Both the position numbers and the translations under genes were made by a program. Shown piece by piece: positions 1-7,588 of a stretch of 34,252 nt of DNA. The notes under the pieces were generated by a model. The model did no database searches and was not told the origin of the DNA. It saw only the letters and a list, made by a program, of their open reading frames with translations. Within the stretch, counting starts at the first letter, position 1; each line of letters begins with the position of its first letter. Source of the DNA: an uncultured Bacteroidales bacterium (GTDB lineage Bacteria; Bacteroidota; Bacteroidia; Bacteroidales; Bacteroidaceae); the NCBI GenBank assembly GCA_902771725.1, contig CACXXT010000027.1, positions 1 to 34,252 of the forward strand. The letters are read 5' to 3'.

Positions 1-5
1 CAACC

Positions 6-33
6 TGCACCATCGGTGCAAGCGTTTTCGCTT
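6..33. repeat. two adjacent perfect small hairpins
   Basis: Positions 6-20 form a perfect inverted repeat (TGCACC, 3-nt loop, GGTGCA). Positions 20-33 form a second one (AAGCG, TTTT loop, CGCTT). Neither is followed by a clear T tract on the strand visible here, so a terminator role is possible but not shown. The gene they belong to probably lies left of the window. Confidence 0.35.
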
Positions 34-78
34 CAAATTCACCCCTGTCCCCTCAGAAATCAACCCATAGGTTTAGTC

Positions 79-97
79 GGGCTCCGCGCGTGAGCCC
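79..97. terminator. weak hairpin downstream of the XRE gene
   Basis: GGGCTC (79-84) and GAGCCC (92-97) pair across a 7-nt loop just past the stop of the minus-strand XRE reading frame. No T tract follows on the minus strand, so this is at best a weak or factor-dependent terminator. Confidence 0.2.
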
Positions 98-109
98 CAT
101 CTCCGCCTC

Positions 110-315
110 CTACTCCTCGAACAGCTCGCGCACGCGCACTCCCAAGGCATCCGCTATCGTGTGGAGCCGGTAGAGTGACGGGTCCTTCTGTCCGCTGATG
201 AACTGTCCCATCGCCTGGGCACTCACGCCCACGCGCTCTGCCAGTTCGCCATACTTCATGTTTTTTCCCTCAGGATTCTCTGCAGCCGCAGCTGCGATTC
301 ATACTTCTTTTTCAT
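110..315 (-). pseudogene. small XRE/Cro-type HTH regulator, apparently frameshifted
   Basis: Two abutting minus-strand frames make up one small helix-turn-helix protein. The first (315 down to 256) encodes 19 residues beginning MKKKYESQLRLQ and stops at TGA. The second (ATG at 259, stop at 110) encodes 49 residues with MKYGELAERVGVSAQAMGQF, a typical XRE recognition region, and ends LGVRVRELFEE. The junction is a run of six A (T6 on the plus strand, 261-266). One extra A, or a -1 slip, would join them into a 68-residue protein reading REKNMKYGELAERVGVS, the usual XRE helix 1-2 sequence. The second frame could also be made alone from its own ATG, with AGGG 8-9 nt upstream, but would lack helix 1. 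It lies 109 nt downstream of the efflux genes. Decayed gene, programmed slip and homopolymer sequencing error all remain possible. Confidence 0.6.
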
Positions 316-344
316 TGTTGTGTAGAATTGTTTAATTTGTTTGA

Positions 345-435
345 TAAGTAGGTGAACGATGCGCCAAAGAGACATAAAAGACATAACGTCACCTGCCATG
401 ATAGATATAGTTAAATAATTTTGTTTACCTACTTA
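345..435. repeat. 13-bp inverted repeat pair flanking 65 bp
   Basis: TAAGTAGGTGAAC (345-357) and GTTTACCTACTTA (423-435) are inverted copies matching at 12 of 13 positions. The right copy covers the last codons and stop of the second RND gene. They could be paired regulator sites or the arms of an mRNA stem protecting the end of the efflux transcript. No target-site duplication is evident. Confidence 0.4.
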
Positions 436-3421
436 GTTTCAGGAATAAAGGCATCACAAATACCAGTGCCAAAATGGAGAAAAGCAGGCCTCCGGTGGAA
501 CCCACGGCGAATGAGAACCAGAACGAGCCCCGGTCATCATCGATGAAGAAGGGCACAAGGCCGAGTATCGTGGAGAGAATGGTCAGGAATACAGCCGTTA
601 TCTTGTGATTATACGCTCTGATGTATAGTCTTCGCGATGCCACAAAGGGTTGGGCTGCTTTCAGGTTCCGATATTCGCAGACGATGTAGATGCCCGCATT
701 CACCGTCAGGCCGCTCAGCAATACCATGGAGGCGAACCCACCAGTGCCGAACTCCACTTCGGAGAGCCAATAGGTGAGGAAGGTGCCGATGAATGACACG
801 GGAATGAGCGAGATGATTGCCAACGGTAACCGGAGTGATTCGAACAGGATGCTGCAGACGAAGAAGATGATGACAACGATGAGCCCCAACAACCAGTACT
901 GCGTGCCATCGTCTTGGTAATATCCGTGAGAAGTATTCCTGCATCTGAATCCTACGGGCATTTCCTGGTTGAATGTTTTCGTGATGCGTTCTATATAGCG
1001 GCTGGTGTAGGTATAGCTTCCCAGGATGTTGAACGCCACCTGCAGCACATATTCCTGATTTTCACGTGGTATGCAGTTCTTGGCCTCCCGCCGTTCAATC
1101 GTCATGAAGTCCGAGAGGCGGCAGTCCGTCTCGCCCACTTTCAGAAATGTATTTTCCAATCGCCACAAGTCGAATCTATCCTGCCAGGCTGACTTCAGAA
1201 ACATATCCGACGCGAAGTGAGTGTCCCGGTAGCGGTCAATATCCCTCCCTGCCAGCAGCTCACGCAGGCGTCCGTGTGCGGCAGGGAGGTCGAAGTCGTA
1301 TAGTGTCATCCGCTCTTTGTCGTAGCGCATACAGAGTTCGTCCTCCTGCTGCTCGTGGCCGGGAGTCTCGATGATGAGATCCCGCACACGGTTGTTCTTT
1401 CGCATCTCGTTGCACATCTCCTCAGCGATGCGGTAGAGCCGGTCGTAGTTGTACCCGGCAATCTCTATCCTGCTGGAGCGGTGCTGCAGGTTCAACGAGT
1501 TGCTGAACCCCCGCAGGCTCACTCCGCTGGTGCTCCAGTCGGCACCTCCGATGGAGATGACTTTTCCGATTACTTTATTCTCCAGCGCAAAGGGGAAGGA
1601 TGTGTGCTTGAATTCCTCCTTGAAGTCCACGGTCACCGAGGCACCCCAGGCTTCCACACGAGTCTCGAACCGTTCTATCTCAGGAAACGTCACCAGGAAG
1701 TTCTCCAGTATCACCACCTTTTCATTCAGTTGTGCTGCCGTTCCCCCCAAGGGCATTCTTGCATGGATGTTCAGGCGCAGGTCTCGGTCGCGTTCCGGAC
1801 TGTAGGTGTTCTCCGACAGCGACTCGGAGAACAACCGCATGGTCCCGAAGAATAGCAGCAGGAGGATTACGTAGTATATCCATTTGTGCCTCTGTGTGGT
1901 GCGGATATATTGGAGGTAGAAGCTGTTCCACGTCCGTACCTTTTTCAGCTGCCCCGCCCGTAGTTGCCCGCGGCTCTGATATCCGAACAGGTCTATCAAG
2001 GCCGGTGCAAACAGCCCGCTGACCAGAAGAGCCACGGACAGGTTCACGATGATGATCCACGCAAAGTCCACCAGATCCTTCTGCAGGAAGTCCGGCAACC
2101 AGAGCACCACAATCAGCGAACCGATGGTCGTGAGCAATGCGGCGAAGATGGCCTGGAAGGCACGGCGGTCGTGGTAATAGCTGTAGTGATCCACCATCAC
2201 CACGGCAGCATCGATAACCATGCCCAGCGACACGGTGATGCCGGCCAGGCTGTAGATGTGCAGGCGCAGGTCGAAGATATAGTAGCAGATGACAGCCGCT
2301 GCCAGGTTGGCGGCCAGCGTCAGGAGCATGATGAGCAGGTAGCGCCAGTCTCGGCGCACCAGCCAGACGAAGAGCAGGAGGATAAACAGTGAGAGCGTGG
2401 AGCGCCAGATCAGCTTGTGCAGTTCGCCCGCTTCCTCTTCCGCAGCGTCGTGGGTCAGAGTCAGATACACTCCCTGACGCAGCCCCCCCTGCAATCCGGC
2501 GATTTCCTTTCTGAGCGTGCGTGACAAGGCTATTTTATTTGCCTCGGCATCTACGTGGATGTTCAGGTAGATGGTGTTCAGTCCGTTTACACGGTAATAG
2601 CTGCCTGGCAGCCGGTCTTTATATTCATAGGTGGCCAGGTCGCCCAGATAGACCGTCTTCCCACCGATCATTCCGATGGGCATCTGCTCCAGCGGTCCGC
2701 CAAACTTCTCTGTTGTCAGATAGAGAGTCCGTTTCTCTTCCTGCCCGGGTTCCTGCACTTCGCCCACCACCTCGCTCTTGCCGAGGAAGGTCCTGATACC
2801 GTTCTCGATGTCCTCGGCCGAGAGTCTGTAGGTGGAGAGCACGAACGGGTCGTAGGTGATGACGATGTACTTGCTGCTTCCGCCCGTCACCTCCACGCGC
2901 TTCACGTCGTCCATCTGGCGGAGTGCGGGTTCCACCTGTCGCTGGATGTACTCCTTCAGCTGCTCATCGCTGAGGTTGGAGTTCACCCGATAGCTCAGCA
3001 GCACGCGCGTGGTTTCCTTTTGCTGGTTCTCGTTCACCACCTCTCCTCCCGAGAGTTCCGGATAGCTCACGCCCTCGGGCAGCTGCTTCTTGATTTGCCT
3101 GAGCAGCGAGGCAATCTCGAACTTGGTGGCCGACACGTCTGCGTTCTTCTTCAGCTCTATGGTCACCCTGCCGCTGCCGAAGTATGATTCAGACGTCACA
3201 CGCTCCACCCCGGCAACGGCCGCTACCAACCCCTCGATGCGAGAGGTGACGTTCTGCTCCACCACTTTGGCCGAAGCCCCGTGCCAGGCAAAGCCCACGC
3301 TGAGTGTCTTGCCCTGCCGTGGGCGAGGTTGCTCGGCAACGTCTATTCGCGGAATAAGAGCGCAGCCGATAATCATGACGACGGCCCATGCGAGCAGCCA
3401 TGTAAAACGCGATTTCTTCAT
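425..3421 (-). CDS. RND-family efflux pump, inner membrane permease (second of two)
   Basis: This 998-residue protein has the RND layout: an N-terminal membrane helix (about residues 7-25), a large periplasmic porter loop, a helix bundle at about 335-480, a second periplasmic loop, and a final bundle from about 840. It should use the proton gradient to drive substrates through the adaptor and TolC. TM4 reads VIDAAVVMVD, keeping one of the two Asp of the AcrB proton relay (D407; D408 is Ala). TM10 reads GLTVNAGIYIV, with no Lys at the AcrB K940 position. Its ATG overlaps the stop of the upstream RND gene (ATGA), so the two are probably translationally coupled and may form a mixed trimer as in MdtBC-type systems (inference). 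It is the last efflux gene. Substrate unknown. Confidence 0.93.
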   Translation of the reverse strand: MKKSRFTWLLAWAVVMIIGCALIPRIDVAEQPRPRQGKTLSVGFAWHGASAKVVEQNVTSRIEGLVAAVAGVERVTSESYFGSGRVTIELKKNADVSATKFEIASLLRQIKKQLPEGVSYPELSGGEVVNENQQKETTRVLLSYRVNSNLSDEQLKEYIQRQVEPALRQMDDVKRVEVTGGSSKYIVITYDPFVLSTYRLSAEDIENGIRTFLGKSEVVGEVQEPGQEEKRTLYLTTEKFGGPLEQMPIGMIGGKTVYLGDLATYEYKDRLPGSYYRVNGLNTIYLNIHVDAEANKIALSRTLRKEIAGLQGGLRQGVYLTLTHDAAEEEAGELHKLIWRSTLSLFILLLFVWLVRRDWRYLLIMLLTLAANLAAAVICYYIFDLRLHIYSLAGITVSLGMVIDAAVVMVDHYSYYHDRRAFQAIFAALLTTIGSLIVVLWLPDFLQKDLVDFAWIIIVNLSVALLVSGLFAPALIDLFGYQSRGQLRAGQLKKVRTWNSFYLQYIRTTQRHKWIYYVILLLLFFGTMRLFSESLSENTYSPERDRDLRLNIHARMPLGGTAAQLNEKVVILENFLVTFPEIERFETRVEAWGASVTVDFKEEFKHTSFPFALENKVIGKVISIGGADWSTSGVSLRGFSNSLNLQHRSSRIEIAGYNYDRLYRIAEEMCNEMRKNNRVRDLIIETPGHEQQEDELCMRYDKERMTLYDFDLPAAHGRLRELLAGRDIDRYRDTHFASDMFLKSAWQDRFDLWRLENTFLKVGETDCRLSDFMTIERREAKNCIPRENQEYVLQVAFNILGSYTYTSRYIERITKTFNQEMPVGFRCRNTSHGYYQDDGTQYWLLGLIVVIIFFVCSILFESLRLPLAIISLIPVSFIGTFLTYWLSEVEFGTGGFASMVLLSGLTVNAGIYIVCEYRNLKAAQPFVASRRLYIRAYNHKITAVFLTILSTILGLVPFFIDDDRGSFWFSFAVGSTGGLLFSILALVFVMPLFLKLSR

Positions 3422-6400
3422 GTCTTCTCCGAGCTCCCAACTTTAAACTTCCCCCTATAAGTCACATAATACAACATCGGGACAAAGAACAGGCTGACCA
3501 GTGTGCCCACGCTCATGCCAATCACCAGCGCCAGCGACATGGGGTACTGCAGGGCCGCTCCCATGCTTCCGTGGCTGAGGAAGGGGATCAGTGCCAGGAT
3601 GGTGGTCAGCGATGTCATCACAATGGGGCGCAGCCGCCTGCGTCCTGCTGCCATGATGGCACGTATCAGGCCTCGTCGGGTGCCCGCCAGCAGATGGGGA
3701 CTGCGGTTGATTGTGTCGATTTTCAGGATGGAGTCGTTGATGATGATACCGCTCATCACTACCAGTCCCGTCATGGACATCAGGTTCAGCGACTCGCCCA
3801 TCAGCCACAGGCCCATCAGCACGCAGAACACATCTACCACCATCTCCATCAGGATGATGAGCGGTTGCACCAGACTCTCGAACTGCGACGCGAGGATAAA
3901 GAACAGCAGCGCCAGTGCCACCGCCAGCACCACCGCGAGTTCGCCGATGAGCTTGCGGCTGGAGAAGTAGCCTCCAGAGAACGTTGCAGTCCCCTCCCAG
4001 GCATCCCCCACGAACGCCATGACCCGCTCTATTTCCCGGTCTGGCGCGTTCAGGCAGAGGGCATAGTATTCCCCACCGTTTCCGGCCTGCAGCCGCTTAT
4101 AGTCCTCGCCCTTGGTCTCGCGCAGCATATAGGAAATCGGGATTTCCGTGCCTTCATCGTTCCTCACGGTTCCGGCCATCAGCTGTCGCTCCTTGCCAGA
4201 GAGCTCCATGCCAGTGGGCAGCATCTTCACCGGCACGGGCTGTGCGCCTTCGTTGATGCTGAACACCGTCCCCCGATTCGCCAGTTCCCGGAGTCTGCGC
4301 AGCAGGGCATCGTAGCTCACTCGGAATAAGGCCATCTGTTCCGTGTCGGCCACATAGCGGATATTGGTCTCGGTCATGACGGGGGAAATCCCCACATGGG
4401 GGAAGTGGCGGAGCAGGGTGTCGCGGAAGGCGCGCGAGGCGTCCACCGAGGGTCGCCCGCCTCCGGCATCCTGCAGGTGGATTTCCAAGTCTGATTCGTC
4501 TGTGGAGAAAATGAGGTTGTACAGGTTGCCCGGCTCGCAGTATTCTGCCGACGCCAGCGGGTAGTGCTGCTGCAGGTAGGCCGAGCACCGTTTCTTCGTG
4601 GCGTCCAGCTGTGCGGCATCCTCCGCTTTCAGGTAGACCACATCCTCCGACGAGGTGATGTCCCGTGTGTGCGGCAGCATGAATTCCTGCGCCCCGATCA
4701 TGCTGGTAGAAGTCACCACCGCTTCGCCCACATAGTCCAGCAATCCGGTAATCCTCCTGTCGTTCTCCTCGGCAGAGATATTGCTGTTCCAGTCAATGGC
4801 GAGCAGTGTGTCGTCCTGCGCCACCTGCGGCATGCGTTCCTTCTCGATATTCATCAGCAGGAGAGCCATCAGTGGGATGCAGACAACGAACGACGTCAGC
4901 AGGAGGCGGGCATGGCGCAACGTCCATTTCATGACGGTCTCATACCATGCAAAAGCGCCATGTCCCCGTCTTTCCGGTTGCGGCGTTTGCGGACGCAGTA
5001 TCATGTAGTAGACGGGAATCACCACCACGGCCACCAACAGGGAGGCCAGGAGGGCCGTGGTGATGCCCATGGCCTGGTCGTAGAACAGGGCTCCCGCCGT
5101 CCCACTCAGGAAGATGAGCGGCAGGAACACCGAGCAGGTGGTCAGCACAGAGCTGAGCATCGGAGTGAACACCTCCCGGGTGCTGCGTACGACGGTGGCT
5201 TCCATCGTTTGCGCCCGACTGTGTTGTTTCGCTCCCCGAAGACTGTTCTGAGTGATGTTGTCCACAACGATAATGGCATTGTCCACCATCATACCGACAC
5301 CCAGTATCAGACCGGAGAGCGAAATGATGTTCATGCTGATGCCCATCAGAAAGAAGCACAGGATGGTAATCACCAGCGAGAGAGGTATCGACAGAACCAC
5401 CAATAGCGAGAGCCGCCATTGTCGCAGGAAAAGCATGAGCACCAGACAAGCCATCAGGGCACCCACGAGGAGATTCCCTTTCAGGTTATCAATGGTGTAG
5501 CTGAGCAGGCGTGTCTGGTCGCGTGTCAGCTGGAATTCGATGTCGGGATATTCCGCCCGCATATCCTCCAGCAGTGCCTCCATTCCCTGCCGGAGTTCGT
5601 CCATCTGGGCATCGTTCTGCTTGATGACAGCCATGGTGATGCACCTCCTCCCGCCATGCCTCACCAGTCCGGCCGCAGTGGCCGTCCTCTCCTCTATGCG
5701 GCAGATGTCTTTCAGCTGAAGCAGCCGTCCCTGATGGTTGAGGTAGATATCCTCGATGTCCTTCCGGGTGAGCAGCTGGGAGTCGAAGTGGATGTTATAG
5801 CGGTAGATGCCGTCGACGATGCTCAGGGCTTCCAGTGTGATATTGTTTCGGCGTATGGCATTCTCGAGGTCTGCCACAGTCATCCCCATAGCTCGCATCT
5901 TCCCCTCGTCGGGGATGCAGTCGATTTCCGTGCCCACGGTGCCGCTGATGTCCACCATGGCCGTCTGCGGCAGTTGTTCTATGCGCTTCACCACCACATT
6001 CCTTGCGAACCGCGACAGCTGTGCGAACTTGGTCGAATCCCGGGGTATAAGGTCGAGGAAGAAGGCGGGGATGTCCATGGCACTGGCCTTCATCACCTTG
6101 GGGCGCTCCATCTCTCTCGGCATCTGGTTCATGGCGCGGTCCACCTTCTCGTTCACTTCGATGAAGAGCATGTTCACGTTGCTGCCGGGTTCAAAGGTCA
6201 TACGAACATTGCCGGCATCCATTCGGGACTCCGAGCGAATGTCGGTGACACCAGCCACTTGCATCAGGCGCCCGCGCAGGGGCGACACCACCGCCTGCTC
6301 CACCTCCTGGGCAGAGTAGCCCGGCATACTCACCTGCACGGTAATCTGAGGAATATCAATGTCCGGCATCAGAGACACCGGAATACGCCTGAGCGATAAA

Positions 6401-6471
6401 ATGCCGATGACCGTCAGGGCTATGACACACATGGTGACGGCTATGGGGCGACGGAGTATTTGATGGTGCAT
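3418..6471 (-). CDS. RND-family efflux pump, inner membrane permease (first of two)
   Basis: This 1017-residue protein is a full-length RND transporter of the HAE/AcrB-like type. It starts MHHQILRRPIAVTMCVIAL, with TM1 followed by LRRIPVSLMPDIDIPQITV, a family signature. TM4 reads GVGMMVDNAIIVVDN (one relay Asp kept, the second replaced by Asn). TM10 reads SGIIINDSILKID, so the relay Lys of AcrB is absent and an Asp sits beside it. It lies 26 nt downstream of the adaptor gene and overlaps the next RND gene by ATGA. The two pumps differ clearly in sequence, which argues for a heteromeric or sub-functionalised pair and against recent duplication. Substrate cannot be predicted from sequence. Confidence 0.95.
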   Translation of the reverse strand: MHHQILRRPIAVTMCVIALTVIGILSLRRIPVSLMPDIDIPQITVQVSMPGYSAQEVEQAVVSPLRGRLMQVAGVTDIRSESRMDAGNVRMTFEPGSNVNMLFIEVNEKVDRAMNQMPREMERPKVMKASAMDIPAFFLDLIPRDSTKFAQLSRFARNVVVKRIEQLPQTAMVDISGTVGTEIDCIPDEGKMRAMGMTVADLENAIRRNNITLEALSIVDGIYRYNIHFDSQLLTRKDIEDIYLNHQGRLLQLKDICRIEERTATAAGLVRHGGRRCITMAVIKQNDAQMDELRQGMEALLEDMRAEYPDIEFQLTRDQTRLLSYTIDNLKGNLLVGALMACLVLMLFLRQWRLSLLVVLSIPLSLVITILCFFLMGISMNIISLSGLILGVGMMVDNAIIVVDNITQNSLRGAKQHSRAQTMEATVVRSTREVFTPMLSSVLTTCSVFLPLIFLSGTAGALFYDQAMGITTALLASLLVAVVVIPVYYMILRPQTPQPERRGHGAFAWYETVMKWTLRHARLLLTSFVVCIPLMALLLMNIEKERMPQVAQDDTLLAIDWNSNISAEENDRRITGLLDYVGEAVVTSTSMIGAQEFMLPHTRDITSSEDVVYLKAEDAAQLDATKKRCSAYLQQHYPLASAEYCEPGNLYNLIFSTDESDLEIHLQDAGGGRPSVDASRAFRDTLLRHFPHVGISPVMTETNIRYVADTEQMALFRVSYDALLRRLRELANRGTVFSINEGAQPVPVKMLPTGMELSGKERQLMAGTVRNDEGTEIPISYMLRETKGEDYKRLQAGNGGEYYALCLNAPDREIERVMAFVGDAWEGTATFSGGYFSSRKLIGELAVVLAVALALLFFILASQFESLVQPLIILMEMVVDVFCVLMGLWLMGESLNLMSMTGLVVMSGIIINDSILKIDTINRSPHLLAGTRRGLIRAIMAAGRRRLRPIVMTSLTTILALIPFLSHGSMGAALQYPMSLALVIGMSVGTLVSLFFVPMLYYVTYRGKFKVGSSEKT

Positions 6472-6497
6472 ATCTCAAAACTTGAAACCATGAATTC

Positions 6498-7574
6498 TCA
6501 ATTCTCAATCCTTACTTCCGTTCCATCCGCCAGATTCAGGTTGCCGGAGGTGATGATGATGTCGCCCTCCTGGATGGTTGTTTCCTTGCGCTGGCAGCCA
6601 GTGATGGCGCAGGAACTGATGTTGGAATGTATCACATCGACGTATGTCCAGACGGCCTTGCCGTCGTTGTAGAGAAAGACCACGTGGTATCCATCGCGCT
6701 CCACCACGGCATCCTTCGGCACGACGAATAGGTGCTGCAGCTTTTCCTCGACCACGACACGCACATTCATGCCGTCCATCAGTGCCGTTCCGGTACCCTT
6801 CAGGCGTGCCTGCACCTTCACCAGTCCCTTCTCGTCCACCAGGGGATTGATTTCTGCAATGAGCCCTTCGTATTCAAGACTGTCCCGGACAAAAGGTGTC
6901 ACCTTCACCTTCTGGCCAACGGCAACCCCTCCCAGCTCCGCCTCCAGGATACGGAACTCCACGTCGAAGCTGGAATCGTCTATCAGGGTGCATACCTTGT
7001 CGTTCCGCCCGAAGCGCTTTGCTTCCACGTCCGCTATCCTTCCACTGAATGGAGCGTAGAGGCTGCACTCTTCCAGTGCCCGCCGGGCAGATTGCAACTG
7101 GTACTTGGCTCCATAGTAGCCCGACATCACTTCGGCCCGCTGCATGACATCGGCGGGCACGGCATTCATTTCGTCATAGCCCAGGCCGATGAGCTTGTCT
7201 GTCAGCTCCACTTTCGCACGTTGCAGCTCGTGCTCCGCCTTCTCCAGTTCGCGTTCCCGGTCCTGCCTGTCCAGCGTGGCTATCAGGGCACCCTTGGCAA
7301 TGTGCTGCCCTTCGCGGACAAAGATGTCGGCGACGATGCCTTGTCCTTTGAAGTACAGTTCACTCTTCGCCTTGGCCCGCAGGCGGCCGTTGCAGACTAT
7401 CTGCTTGTTGAACTCCCTCCGGTGCAGCTGCATCGTATCGACATACGTCTCGCTCATGGCCTGTTCAAGCATCTCCATCTCTTCGGTCTGCTCCGCAGGT
7501 TTCCTGTTGCAAGCCGTCAGACACGGTAGCAGCATTGCTATCAAAGTTAATCTTAAGTAACTCATATTTCTCAT
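6498..7574 (-). CDS. RND efflux periplasmic adaptor (membrane fusion protein), lipoprotein
   Basis: This 358-residue HlyD/AcrA-type adaptor links the RND pump to TolC. Its signal peptide ends in a lipobox, LTAC, with Cys22, so it should be a lipoprotein anchored in the cytoplasmic membrane. A lipoyl-like half (YFKGQGIVADIFVREGQHIAKGALIATLD, about residues 70-105, split by turns) precedes a coiled-coil hairpin (about 108-170). The second lipoyl half (ECSLYAPFSGRIADVEAKRFG) and beta-barrel domains follow. The ATG at 7574 is 14 nt after the GtrA-TolC stop; an alternative ATG is at 7565. The position between TolC and the two pumps fits a complete tripartite efflux operon. Confidence 0.93.
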   Translation of the reverse strand: MRNMSYLRLTLIAMLLPCLTACNRKPAEQTEEMEMLEQAMSETYVDTMQLHRREFNKQIVCNGRLRAKAKSELYFKGQGIVADIFVREGQHIAKGALIATLDRQDRERELEKAEHELQRAKVELTDKLIGLGYDEMNAVPADVMQRAEVMSGYYGAKYQLQSARRALEECSLYAPFSGRIADVEAKRFGRNDKVCTLIDDSSFDVEFRILEAELGGVAVGQKVKVTPFVRDSLEYEGLIAEINPLVDEKGLVKVQARLKGTGTALMDGMNVRVVVEEKLQHLFVVPKDAVVERDGYHVVFLYNDGKAVWTYVDVIHSNISSCAITGCQRKETTIQEGDIIITSGNLNLADGTEVRIEN

Positions 7575-7588
7575 CGTTTATTCCATTT

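Noticed and set aside
345..435. Miniature transposable element
   Set aside because: Only 13-bp arms with one mismatch and no target-site duplication are seen; the right arm is part of the pump gene.
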